From Kiritimatiellia bacterium (GTDB lineage: Bacteria; Verrucomicrobiota; Kiritimatiellia; RFP12; UBA1067), in the NCBI GenBank assembly GCA_017514235.1, contig JAFWKK010000076.1:1-64000 (forward strand): a stretch of DNA of 64,000 bases. Direction: 5' to 3'. Below the pieces are notes generated by a model. The model saw nothing but the letters and a program-made list of their open reading frames with translations, was not told the DNA's origin and ran no database searches. The position numbers and the translations under genes are program-made. This document shows positions 41,768-49,585 of the stretch, piece after piece (the stretch's first letter is position 1; every line of letters begins with the position of its first letter).

Positions 41768-41777
41768 CTGGCGCCCG

Positions 41778-42152
41778 TCACCTAACGAGTTCGGCGCTAG
41801 TCTGAAGCACCTCTCGCTTCAGCAGCAGGAAGAGTATCGGCTCGCTGATGTAGCGCGAGGCCACGTTGCGCACTCCGCGCGCTCCGAGGTTCTTCGCCTC
41901 TTCGTCGAGCAGGCGCATGTTGGTGTCGAGCTTGACAGTGTTCGTGAACCAGCTGCAGACCTGCTGGTTGGGGTAGTCCGGGTCGCCGGAGAACAGCGGA
42001 ATGCAGTAGAACAGATAGCAGCCCGAGTTCTCCACCACGATCGAATCGGCTCCGCCGGAGGAAGCCACCTCGACATTGACGCAGCCTGAGGCCAACGCAA
42101 GCGCGGCGGCCGCGCCAAGCGGCAGGAGGAGGTTTCGCAGGACCGTTCTCAT
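41778..42152 (-). CDS. small lipoprotein, paralogue of its upstream neighbour
   Basis: 124 residues with lipobox ALASGC. The mature part contains VENSGCYLFYCIPLFSGDP, matching NYGWALFNCIPFICGN in the preceding gene, then a helix (RLLDEEAKNLGARGVRNVASR). The start at 42152 overlaps the previous stop (ATGA) and begins the signal peptide. Function unknown. Confidence 0.72.
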   Translation of the reverse strand: MRTVLRNLLLPLGAAAALALASGCVNVEVASSGGADSIVVENSGCYLFYCIPLFSGDPDYPNQQVCSWFTNTVKLDTNMRLLDEEAKNLGARGVRNVASRYISEPILFLLLKREVLQTSAELVR

Positions 42153-42538
42153 TTCGCCGGCCCTCCTTTCAGCGTGGCGGACACCGACACTTCCTTGTAG
42201 CATATTACGTAGGGTATTGGGAATCCGAACAGCGTTATGAATATGCTGTCGGCGTTGTGGTAGACCGGACACTCGATCTCGCGGCCTGCGGCATAGTCTG
42301 CGAGGCGCGCCTGCACCTTCTCCATCGTCACGTCGTTACGGAACATCACGCAGCCGCACGACGGGTCGGCGCTGGCGTTGCCGCAGATGAACGGAATGCA
42401 GTTGAAGAGCGCCCACCCGTAGTTCCTGGCCAGGACGTGCTCGCCGTCGCCGTCGCGCATGGAGGCCTTGTCGAGCGAGAAGCACCCCGCAAGGCAGAGC
42501 GCCGCGCATGAAAGCGCTGTCAGTGCAGATTTTCTCAT
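42149..42538 (-). CDS. small lipoprotein with LFNCIPF motif
   Basis: 129 residues, lipobox ALCLAGC. Shares the LF-X-CIP-X-X-X-G core with the next gene and ends with a hydrophobic ITLFGFPIPYVICYKEVSVSATL strand. The start is fixed by TATAAT 7 nt upstream on the minus strand and by the signal peptide. First gene of a four-gene unit with hisC and DUF362. Probably outer-membrane or periplasmic, role unknown. Confidence 0.72.
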   Translation of the reverse strand: MRKSALTALSCAALCLAGCFSLDKASMRDGDGEHVLARNYGWALFNCIPFICGNASADPSCGCVMFRNDVTMEKVQARLADYAAGREIECPVYHNADSIFITLFGFPIPYVICYKEVSVSATLKGGPAK

Positions 42539-42545
42539 GTGCGGT

Positions 42546-42551
42546 ATTATA
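42546..42551 (-). promoter_or_regulatory. -10 element (TATAAT) of the lipoprotein-hisC unit
   Basis: Ends 7 nt before the lipoprotein ATG on the minus strand. Divergent from the promoter at 42602. A leaderless start is predicted. Confidence 0.55.
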
Positions 42552-42601
42552 CGCCATTTTCTGCGTCCGTGCAACTGTCTGTCCCGAAAATGCAACGATT
42601 T

Positions 42602-42610
42602 TGGTATAAT
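42602..42610 (+). promoter_or_regulatory. extended -10 promoter (TGgTATAAT) of the ABC exporter unit
   Basis: Ends 9 nt before the ATG at 42620. No Shine-Dalgarno sequence fits between. Confidence 0.6.
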
Positions 42611-42619
42611 TCCCCGCAC

Positions 42620-43264
42620 ATGATTTATGCGTTGAGAAAACTGATCGCGTTCGTGTTCCTCGGCGGGATGTTCTGGTTCATCTATCAGGACCTGGACAAC
42701 CTGGACAAGCCGTGGTTCATGCATGCGCTCGGCCTTATCACCGTGGTGTTCGCCTTCTTCTGGCTCCTGATCCCGATGGTCGTCGTGCGACTGCGAATCC
42801 ACCGCCGCCGCGTGCAGAACCGCGAACGCTACGTGAAGTGGCGCGCGGAGATGGGCGACGGCGACCCACAGCCCCGCCCGGGGCGCAACGCCCGCCTAAG
42901 CCTGGAGCCGGACGAGCAGGTCTACCTGCATGAGAAGGGCACGCTCTATGCGACGAAGAGCGCGGCGATCGGCGACGTATCGCGCGAGGGAAGGCCGAGT
43001 GACGTGGCGTTTCCGCACTTCAACCGCTCCTGTTGCCGTGTCCAGCGCACCCACTGCTACGTTACGGACAGGCGTCTAGTGTTTGTCAGCAAGGGGCTCT
43101 TCAACTCCATTCCGTTCGCCGAGCTGAAGTCCTTCTCCGACACGCCGGGCGGAATCGTGTTCGATGTCGGCGGAGATGGCGCGGAGGCGCTTCTCGCCTT
43201 CACGTTCCAGAACCCGCTTATCGCCGCCGACGTGCTGCGCTTTGCAAGAAAGGACGCTAAATGA
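42620..43264 (+). CDS. inner-membrane protein with C-terminal PH-like domain
   Basis: 214 residues. Two N-terminal membrane segments (about 6-20 and 34-56), a basic linker, then residues 100-210 with the bacterial PH pattern (TKSAAIGD, HCYVTDRRLVFVSKGLFNSIPFAELKSF, ending in a helix). The stop overlaps the ABC ATPase start (ATGA), so it belongs to the exporter unit. Exact role unknown. Confidence 0.7.
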   Translation: MIYALRKLIAFVFLGGMFWFIYQDLDNLDKPWFMHALGLITVVFAFFWLLIPMVVVRLRIHRRRVQNRERYVKWRAEMGDGDPQPRPGRNARLSLEPDEQVYLHEKGTLYATKSAAIGDVSREGRPSDVAFPHFNRSCCRVQRTHCYVTDRRLVFVSKGLFNSIPFAELKSFSDTPGGIVFDVGGDGAEALLAFTFQNPLIAADVLRFARKDAK

Positions 43265-43995
43265 CCGCTTCGGAAGTAGTGAGGATCGAAGGCGCGTCCC
43301 GGTCGTTCGGGGACGTGAAAGCCGTCAACGGGCTTTCCCTGACCCTGAACGCCGGCGAGGTGATGGGATTTCTCGGAACGAACGGAGCCGGTAAGACGAC
43401 GACCATCAAGATGATGCTCGGTCTCCTCCGCCCCTCCGAAGGCTCTGTCGTGGTTCTTGGCGGCGACCCGACGGACCCGTCCGTCCGCGCGAAGATCGGT
43501 TACATGCCTGAGGTCGCCTACTACTATCCGTATCTCACCGCTCGCGAACTGCTTTCGTTCTACGGCGGCATCTGCGGCATGGACGCCAAGACCGTTCGGG
43601 AGCGGACGGACGAGCTGCTTGAAGCCGTCGGTCTAGCTGACGCGGCGAAGCGTCCGCTGAAGACCTACTCAAAGGGAATGCTTCAGCGCGCCGGCGTCGC
43701 CCAGGCGCTTCTTAACGATCCGTCGCTCCTGGTCCTCGACGAGCCGTTCACGGGCCTCGATCCGCTGGCGCGCATCCATTTCCGCGAACTGATGCGTTCT
43801 TTGCGCGACAGCGGAAAGTCGATCTTCTTCTCGTCCCACGAGCTGGGCGAGACCGAGCTCCTGTGCGACAAGGTGGCCGTCATGAAGAGCGGCCGCGCAG
43901 TCTATCAGGGCCCGGTGCGCCAGCTTGCCGGCGACGGCGAGCGGAACCTTGAGAGGCTCTTCCTTGACGTCCTGGAGAAAGGAGGCGCGGCATGA
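43261..43995 (+). CDS. ABC transporter ATP-binding protein (CcmA/NatA type)
   Basis: 244 residues. Walker A GTNGAGKTT, Q-loop YMPEVAYYYPYLT, signature YSKGMLQR (Ser-Lys-Gly variant, usual in this subfamily), Walker B LLVLDEPFTGLDP, switch His in FSSHELGE. It pairs with the ABC-2 permease that follows with a 4-nt overlap. Confidence 0.92.
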   Translation: MTASEVVRIEGASRSFGDVKAVNGLSLTLNAGEVMGFLGTNGAGKTTTIKMMLGLLRPSEGSVVVLGGDPTDPSVRAKIGYMPEVAYYYPYLTARELLSFYGGICGMDAKTVRERTDELLEAVGLADAAKRPLKTYSKGMLQRAGVAQALLNDPSLLVLDEPFTGLDPLARIHFRELMRSLRDSGKSIFFSSHELGETELLCDKVAVMKSGRAVYQGPVRQLAGDGERNLERLFLDVLEKGGAA

Positions 43996-44771
43996 GGCTT
44001 TTCTTCAGGCAGGCGAAGGCGCTGGTGAAGCTTTCGTTCGTCGAGCTGTGGCGGCGTAACGACGTGTTCGCGCTGCTTGTTCTCGCCGTTGCGCTCATGG
44101 TGCCGCTGTCGCTCTCGTCGCCGTTCGGCGCGGCGGGCGCGTCGCGCTATCTCGACGAGTCCGCGCTCCTCCTGACCTGGGGCTTCTCGCTTGTCATAGC
44201 GCTGGGCACCGGGGCCCGACTGTTTCCGCCGGAGTTCGAGAGCCGCACGATCTATCCGCTCCTCGCCAAGCCCATCTCGCGCGGCTCGCTTCTGCTGGGC
44301 AAGTACGCCGGCGCGGTGGCGGCGTCCTGGTCGGCGTTGCTGCTCTTCTATGCGCTTTTTGCCGGCAGCGTGCTTCTTCGCGGCGGAAGCCTTTCGTCCG
44401 AACTGGCGCAAGGCGTCGTGCTGCATATGGCGTTCGTCGCGCTTGCCGTGGCCGTTGCGTTGGCCGGGTCGCTCGTCACGACGCCGTCCGCCAACCTCGC
44501 CATCTCCGGGATTGCGCTCGTGTCGATGTTCTTCTTCGGGCGCAGGCTGCCAGAATACGCCGACGCCGTCTCCGCGCCGCTGTCATGGCTTGTGGACCTT
44601 GCATACGCCGTCGGGCCACACGCCGAGTTCTTCGACATGCGCCAGAGGCTTATCCACGGCTGGGGTGCCGTGGACGCAGCTGTGTTCTTTGCAGTCCTGC
44701 TGTACGCGGCGTTTTACGTGGCGTCATTGCTTGGGTTTGCCGCGCTTGCGCTGAAAAGGAAGAGACTGTGA
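43992..44771 (+). CDS. ABC-2 type permease
   Basis: 259 residues with six membrane segments. An N-terminal helix is followed by GARLFPPEFESRTIYPLLAKPISRGSLLLGKY, the conserved cytoplasmic coupling segment of ABC-2 permeases (ESGTI-LLAKPI-R). It starts in the ATPase stop and ends with a stop that overlaps a GTG start. Substrate not evident. The metal-binding neighbour is a hint only. Confidence 0.87.
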   Translation: MRLFFRQAKALVKLSFVELWRRNDVFALLVLAVALMVPLSLSSPFGAAGASRYLDESALLLTWGFSLVIALGTGARLFPPEFESRTIYPLLAKPISRGSLLLGKYAGAVAASWSALLLFYALFAGSVLLRGGSLSSELAQGVVLHMAFVALAVAVALAGSLVTTPSANLAISGIALVSMFFFGRRLPEYADAVSAPLSWLVDLAYAVGPHAEFFDMRQRLIHGWGAVDAAVFFAVLLYAAFYVASLLGFAALALKRKRL

Positions 44772-45532
44772 ACCGTATTGCCGTCATGGCTGCCGGGTGC
44801 GCCATTGCCGCCGCAGCGGTCGCTGTCGCAGTCGTATCCGTCTCCGCAGACCGTCTGCCGCAGGTCGTTAAGGGCGGCGGCGCGCTCTCTGTCGCGTTCG
44901 CCGACGCCAAGACTATGATTAGCTTGGCGATGGTGCACAAGGCCGACAGCTACTTTCACGGCGGCATCGACATGGAGTGCAACGAATGCCACGGACATGA
45001 CCATGATCATGACCATGACCACGCCGCCGAGCATGACCACGCCGCCGAGCATGGCCACGGCCATTTTGAAGGCGGAGAAGCCCCCGATCCGTGGCGTTGG
45101 ATAAACCGGCACGTTCGTGCGCCTGAGAAACATGTTCACCTGGACGGGAAGGAGTCCGTGGAGATGATGCCGTGGTTTTGGGCGGCGGTCAAGGCCGACC
45201 CTCACAATGTCGACGCCTGGACGACGGCCTGGTACGTGGCGTACAAGATGATGAAGGACCATGCGTTGGCGCGGCGCGTTCTCGACGAGGCGAAGGAGAG
45301 GAATCCGGACAGCCTTGAGATCGCGTTTACGGAAGCGCGATTCACGTACGATGGCGGAAAGGGCGACTCGGCCGCGACGGAGCGCATCCTTGAGGACGCC
45401 CTCTCCATGGCTGGCCGCAAGTGCGGCGGACACCTGTCTGAGCTTTCCGAACGCGACGCTGAGACCTGCCGACGAATGAGAGAGTACCTTGCGGACATTC
45501 GCGAGCCGCGCAAGCCGTCCGCTGCGCGGTAG
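44768..45532 (+). CDS. anchored protein with His-rich metal-binding segment
   Basis: 254 residues from a GTG overlapping the permease stop (GTGA). One N-terminal membrane anchor (about 5-26). Residues about 70-97 contain ECNECHGHDHDHDHDH, then a duplicated AAEHDHAAEH and GHGHF, a likely zinc, nickel or copper site. The rest (130-245) is helical and TPR-like (VDAWTTAWYVAYKMMKDHALARRVLDEAKERNPDSLE). It closes the exporter unit and may sense or buffer a metal for it. Confidence 0.68.
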   Translation: MNRIAVMAAGCAIAAAAVAVAVVSVSADRLPQVVKGGGALSVAFADAKTMISLAMVHKADSYFHGGIDMECNECHGHDHDHDHDHAAEHDHAAEHGHGHFEGGEAPDPWRWINRHVRAPEKHVHLDGKESVEMMPWFWAAVKADPHNVDAWTTAWYVAYKMMKDHALARRVLDEAKERNPDSLEIAFTEARFTYDGGKGDSAATERILEDALSMAGRKCGGHLSELSERDAETCRRMREYLADIREPRKPSAAR

Positions 45533-45557
45533 GTGCGAGAAGCCTGGCTGGTGATTA

Positions 45558-45566
45558 TGATATAAT
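45558..45566 (+). promoter_or_regulatory. extended -10 promoter (TGaTATAAT) of the peptidase-pyrC unit
   Basis: Ends 21 nt before the ATG at 45588. The leader contains AGGAGG, so this is a conventional Shine-Dalgarno start, unlike several others here. Confidence 0.6.
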
Positions 45567-45587
45567 AAATGCGACTTTCAGGAGGCC

Positions 45588-46850
45588 ATGCCAAAAATGA
45601 CGTCTGAGATCGAACTGAGAAAACTGGCGAACGGGCTGCGCGTAGCGCTGTTGCCGTGCGAGGCGGAGTCCATCGCGTTCGGCCTGTTCATAGCGTCCGG
45701 CTCGCGCCACGAGACGGTTGAGACGGCCGGAATCTCCCACTTGATAGAGCACATGCTCTTCAAGGGAACGCCGACGCGCACCCCGCTGCAGATAACCCAG
45801 GCCATAGAGGGGCGCGGCGGCAACGTCAACGCGTGCACCGGCGAGGAAGGCACCTGCTACTTCGCGCACATGCCCGACGACTGCCTCGCCGAGGCCGTGG
45901 ACATTCTCTCCGACATGTACCTTCATGCGTCGATTCCGGCGGACGAGTTCGTGCGGGAGAAGGGCGTGGTGCTCGAAGAGATCAAGATGTACGCCGACGA
46001 GCCGGACTCCGTGGCGCTCGAGAACCTGCAGCGCAACCTTTTTCCCGGCAACCGCCTTGGGGCGCCGGTCGCGGGCAGCGCCGCGTCGCTCGTGCCGATG
46101 CGTCCCGCCGACCTCAGGCGTTACATCCGTTCGCACTACCTGCCCGGCAACACGGTCGCCGCCGTCGTCGGCAACTTTGATCCCGATGCGGCCATGCGCG
46201 AGGTTTCCAAGCGCCTCGGTTCGTTCCGCCGGGCTTCCGCCGCCTCCTTCGCCCAGCCTCCGCCGCGCGGCCGTGTCGTTCCGGAGCAGACCGTTTCCCG
46301 CGACGTTCAGCAGGTGCAGCTCGCCCTGGGCTACAGGACCTTCGGGATACGCGACCGGCGCAAGTATGCTGCAACGGTGTTCGACGCCTTGATGGGGCGT
46401 GGCATGTCGTCGCGGCTCTTCCAGGAGGTGCGCGAGAAGCGCGGGCTGAGCTACGACATCTCTTCCCGCATGCAGTTCTTCAGCGACGCAGGCATGTGGA
46501 CGGTTGCAGCCGGCATCGACCCCGGGAGGAAAGATGCCGCGCTGCGCACGATAGACCGCGAGCTTGCGCGCATCTGCGCGCGGCAGGTGTCGTCCGTCGA
46601 GCTTCGCCGCACCAAGGAGTTCCTTATAGGGAACTTCCGTCTTGCGCACGAGAAGGTGACGTCCAAGCTTTTCTTCTGCGGGCATACGCTTCTTTCGTTC
46701 GGGCGGCTCGTGAAGCCGGAGGAGCAGGTCGAGGGAATCCGTGCGGTCACTGCTGCCGACGTCCTTGCGGTAGCGCGGGCCATTGTCCGCCCGGAGTCGC
46801 GTTCCGTCAGTTTCGTAGTGCCAAACGGGGGCAGGGCCGGCCAGCGATGA
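45588..46850 (+). CDS. M16 family zinc peptidase
   Basis: 420 residues. The inverted zinc motif HxxEH is in ISHLIEHMLFKGT (about 45), with the distal Glu in the following EEGTCYFAHM and EEIKMYADEP region. RGMSSRLFQEVREKRGLSYDISS is the C-terminal-half signature. Single-domain size fits mitochondrial-processing-peptidase-like or YmxG-type proteases. The stop overlaps the pyrC start (ATGA). Confidence 0.92.
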   Translation: MPKMTSEIELRKLANGLRVALLPCEAESIAFGLFIASGSRHETVETAGISHLIEHMLFKGTPTRTPLQITQAIEGRGGNVNACTGEEGTCYFAHMPDDCLAEAVDILSDMYLHASIPADEFVREKGVVLEEIKMYADEPDSVALENLQRNLFPGNRLGAPVAGSAASLVPMRPADLRRYIRSHYLPGNTVAAVVGNFDPDAAMREVSKRLGSFRRASAASFAQPPPRGRVVPEQTVSRDVQQVQLALGYRTFGIRDRRKYAATVFDALMGRGMSSRLFQEVREKRGLSYDISSRMQFFSDAGMWTVAAGIDPGRKDAALRTIDRELARICARQVSSVELRRTKEFLIGNFRLAHEKVTSKLFFCGHTLLSFGRLVKPEEQVEGIRAVTAADVLAVARAIVRPESRSVSFVVPNGGRAGQR

Positions 46851-47947
46851 CGACGCAATTCAGATTCCCGGGGTTCATCGACGTTCACGTGCATTTCCGC
46901 GATCCGGGAGTGCCCGAGGCGGAGACGACGGCGAGCGGACTTGCCGCGGCGCGTCGCGGCGGCTTTGCGGCGGTCGTAACCATGCCGAACACCTCTCCCG
47001 CCTGCGACTCGCCCGAACTCGTCTCGTACCAGCGCAAGGCGGCGGAATGCGGGAGCCCGGAGGTTGTCCTTCTGCCTTCCGCATGCATCACGAAAGGAAG
47101 GCGCGGCGAAGAAGTCGCGGACCTCGAAACTCTGGCGGCGGCCGGAGCGGCGTTCTTTACCGATGACGGCTCGTACGTCGCCGACGGCCGCGTCATGGAG
47201 GAGGCGATGAAGCGGGCCGCCGCGCTGGGCATGGTCGTTTGCCAGCACGCCTTGCCGAAGACGGACGGCGTGATTCGCGACTGCGCCCTGGCAAGACGGC
47301 TGGGATTGCGCACCGTTCCGGCGTCAGCCGAGGCGGACGCCATCCGCCGCGACATTTCGCTTTGCCGCACGACCGGGTGCCGCCTGCACGTTCAGCACAT
47401 TTCCACGGCAGAGGGTGTGGAGCTTGTCAGGAACGCCAGGCGAGAGGGCCTGCCGGTGACGGCCGAGGCGACGCCGCACCACCTGCTCCTTTCATGCGAC
47501 GACCTTGCGGCGGACGACGCGAACTTCAAGATGGCCCCTCCGCTCGGGACCCGCGAAGACCGCGCCGAGCTGCGGAAGGCCGTGAAGGAGGGGCTGCTCA
47601 TGTTCGCGACAGACCACGCTCCGCACCCGGCCGCCGCGAAGGCGGGCGGCTTTGCGGCGGCCGCGAACGGCATCGTAGGGCTTGAGACGGCTATACCGAT
47701 CACCTATGGCGTGATGGTCGAGGAGGAGGGCATGCCGGTCGAGCGCTGGGCCGCCGCATGGCATGACATGCCGCTCGCAATCCTGCCGCCCGGCTCGGGC
47801 GACGGACTGCGCGAGACGGCGGTTGAGGTCGGCGAGCCGCGTGCCGTGGACATCACGAAGTTCGCATCGCTTTCGCGCAACTGTCCCTATGACGGGATGA
47901 AGTTCTCCTGTTGGCCAGTCGCCGACAGCGTCGGGTCACATCCCTGA
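46847..47947 (+). CDS. pyrC: dihydroorotase
   Basis: 366 residues. Metal ligands in FIDVHVHFRDPG, the MPNTSP loop, HALPKTD, HVQHISTAEGVEL, and the catalytic Asp in FATDHAPHP fit class I dihydroorotase or a close cyclic amidohydrolase. It lacks the N-terminal beta-sandwich strands of typical 420-residue enzymes, beginning directly at the barrel. Start overlaps the M16 peptidase stop. Shares the pathway with pyrK and pyrD at 14444-16151. Confidence 0.87.
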   Translation: MTTQFRFPGFIDVHVHFRDPGVPEAETTASGLAAARRGGFAAVVTMPNTSPACDSPELVSYQRKAAECGSPEVVLLPSACITKGRRGEEVADLETLAAAGAAFFTDDGSYVADGRVMEEAMKRAAALGMVVCQHALPKTDGVIRDCALARRLGLRTVPASAEADAIRRDISLCRTTGCRLHVQHISTAEGVELVRNARREGLPVTAEATPHHLLLSCDDLAADDANFKMAPPLGTREDRAELRKAVKEGLLMFATDHAPHPAAAKAGGFAAAANGIVGLETAIPITYGVMVEEEGMPVERWAAAWHDMPLAILPPGSGDGLRETAVEVGEPRAVDITKFASLSRNCPYDGMKFSCWPVADSVGSHP

Positions 47948-48330
47948 GCAAGGACGGGCATCTCCCGTACGCAGCGGTGAAGGAACGCGTGAAGTACTGC
48001 ACTGACGCGAAGCCGGAGCGTTCATTACGGCGAGAATCCTGGTGGCAAACCCTTGGAAGTCTGCGAACCCGCGCAAGGCTCTCCAAGGGCTCGACAGCCT
48101 TTTACAAAGGAGAATATTCCATGCCGCTGGAATATCAACAGTTCTCACTTGGTTAAATATGGGCGGCTTTTGACAAGTGGCATTAAACGCTATAAATACG
48201 GGTGAAATCGACCGGCTCTCTTGTGCGCCTTGCACATATATGTGAAAATGTTATTTCAGGAAGTCTAGTGGATTTGCCTCGATATTTGGCAAGATAAAAG
48301 CGGGGACCCAAAATCAGTTTTGCACTCGTC
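47948..48330 (+). other. intergenic region without a convincing gene
   Basis: An 81-codon frame crosses it and ends with an 11-codon ORF (MPLEYQQFSLG, from 48121) that has AAGGAG 12 nt before its ATG. Neither resembles a known protein. The segment may contain gene debris. Confidence 0.35.
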
Positions 48331-48356
48331 GCCCTTGCAAGTCGCAAGGGCGTTTT
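48331..48356 (+). terminator. rho-independent terminator
   Basis: Perfect 8-bp stem GCCCTTGC / GCAAGGGC with a 5-nt loop, followed by GTTTT. Its left arm contains the TTGCAA -35 of the next promoter, so terminator and promoter overlap. Confidence 0.6.
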
Positions 48357-48364
48357 GGTATAAT
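48335..48364 (+). promoter_or_regulatory. promoter TTGCAA-18-TATAAT with TGg extension
   Basis: -35 at 48335-48340, -10 at 48359-48364. No open frame of note follows for 360 nt, which points to a non-coding transcript. Confidence 0.6.
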
Positions 48365-48370
48365 TTCGGC

Positions 48371-48612
48371 GTTCCGTTGAAGGGCGGGTTCGCTCGCCCT
48401 GATTCGGAATGCTAGATTGCCCGCGCGGGGAGGTGAAGAACAGTAGCCGAAACCGCGTTTGGGTAGCGTTGTGAGAAAGCCTAGGAAACTTCATCACAAA
48501 AGGACGCATGGAAGGACACTGCCGTCAGTGCAGTTTCGCCTCCTTCGATGTATCCTTTTAGGTCCATCCTAGGCACCTCTCACGATGCATCGAGGGAGGT
48601 GTCTTGTTTCTT
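48371..48612 (+). ncRNA. candidate structured non-coding RNA, about 240 nt
   Basis: Begins about 7 nt after a strong extended -10 and ends at a terminator-like hairpin (48572-48603, followed by a T-rich run). Internal paired elements include AGGGCG/CGCCCT (48381-48400), GGAAGGA with TCCTTC (about 48510-48546) enclosing the hairpin CACTG-CCGT-CAGTG, and GGACGCAT pairing with GATGTATCC. It does not match the conserved sequences of RNase P RNA, tmRNA, 6S RNA, SRP RNA or common riboswitches that I checked by eye. It could also be a long leader of the DUF2971 gene at 48728. Confidence 0.5.
48572..48611 (+). terminator. hairpin with T-rich tail ending the candidate ncRNA
   Basis: GGCACCTCTC pairs with GAGGGAGGTGTC through about ten pairs including wobbles, then TTGTTTCTT. 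Good but not perfect intrinsic terminator. Confidence 0.55.
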
Positions 48613-48727
48613 GCCGCTTTCGATGTCTGACAGGGAGAGTAATCTCTTAGAGAGATGCGGCATACGGTCCTTTCTCGCAGGATGTCGGGCTGAATACAGT
48701 GGCGCGAGACTGAAAATGAGGTAGGAA

Positions 48728-49567
48728 ATGGGAAATGAGAGCAGGGAGGTCGGGAAAGGAGCTCCGCCAGAACTATACAAGTACTATTCTCCAAGCGGCA
48801 TTGAAAGGACTGTTTTTGATAATACAATTAAATGGGAAGTTCCGTGCGAGGAGAATGATCCGTTCGAGGCTTTGCCGAGTGGATGGGACTTAAACGCGAT
48901 CAAAAATGCTCCGGGGTATAGACAAGGTGATGAAAGCCTTCTTGATGCGATTTTTCGGGCTAAAGAAGTTCAAAGTAAAATTTCACATGTTGCTGCGTTT
49001 GTTTCTTTTACCAAAAATAAGAAAGATATTTTGATGTGGGCACATTATGCCGATAAATATAAAGGAGCTTGTCTCAGGTTTGACATTTCTTGTCTAGTGA
49101 AGAATCTAAAAAACGGAGCAACGCTTGAACAAGTTAAGTATGCAGAAGTGAAAGCGAAAGAGCGAGAAAGAGTTCCTGTTTCGCCTGATGATCCAACCGG
49201 CAGGAGTCCAAAGTATCAACGACATGCAATGTACTTTCTCACGAAAAAGGCAAATGAATGGACTTACGAAGACGAGTGTCGTTTGATTGCTACGCCTGTC
49301 GAAGCGGAATTCATCAATTGCATAAAAGTAAAAGACGCAAGCGGAGAGAAATACATTCTTGTTTCCGACATTCCACAAGGTGCAGTAACGGAGTTGATTT
49401 TTGGATATAACATGCCAGTCTCTACGAGACTGGCATTGGCAAAGCAAATACGCATAAAGCATCCAGAATGCAAGTTCGCTGAGGTCGTGCCTGATAGGCA
49501 ACGGTATGAGTTGAAAACTGAGCCGCTTGAACTGGTTGCAGGAATTGATTCTACGAATCAGGCTTAA
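48728..49567 (+). CDS. DUF2971 family protein
   Basis: 279 residues, soluble. LYKYYSPSGIERTVFDNTIKWEVP, NDPFEALP, FVSFTKNKKDILMWAHYADKYKGACLRFD and NEWTYEDECRLIA are the DUF2971 motifs in order. The family is found widely, often next to phage-defence genes. Its activity is not established. GC is well below its neighbours, which suggests transfer. GAGGTAGG precedes the ATG. A candidate ncRNA lies directly upstream. Confidence 0.85.
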   Translation: MGNESREVGKGAPPELYKYYSPSGIERTVFDNTIKWEVPCEENDPFEALPSGWDLNAIKNAPGYRQGDESLLDAIFRAKEVQSKISHVAAFVSFTKNKKDILMWAHYADKYKGACLRFDISCLVKNLKNGATLEQVKYAEVKAKERERVPVSPDDPTGRSPKYQRHAMYFLTKKANEWTYEDECRLIATPVEAEFINCIKVKDASGEKYILVSDIPQGAVTELIFGYNMPVSTRLALAKQIRIKHPECKFAEVVPDRQRYELKTEPLELVAGIDSTNQA

Positions 49568-49585
49568 ATTGAAAGGACACGCCCC

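Noticed and set aside
47911-48156. 81-codon frame after pyrC
   Set aside because: Begins inside pyrC in another frame and has no recognisable domain; only its last 11 codons have a ribosome-binding site.
48371-48612. RNase P RNA, tmRNA, 6S RNA or cobalamin riboswitch
   Set aside because: The conserved boxes of each class that I could recall are absent, and the 5' and 3' ends do not pair as 6S would require.
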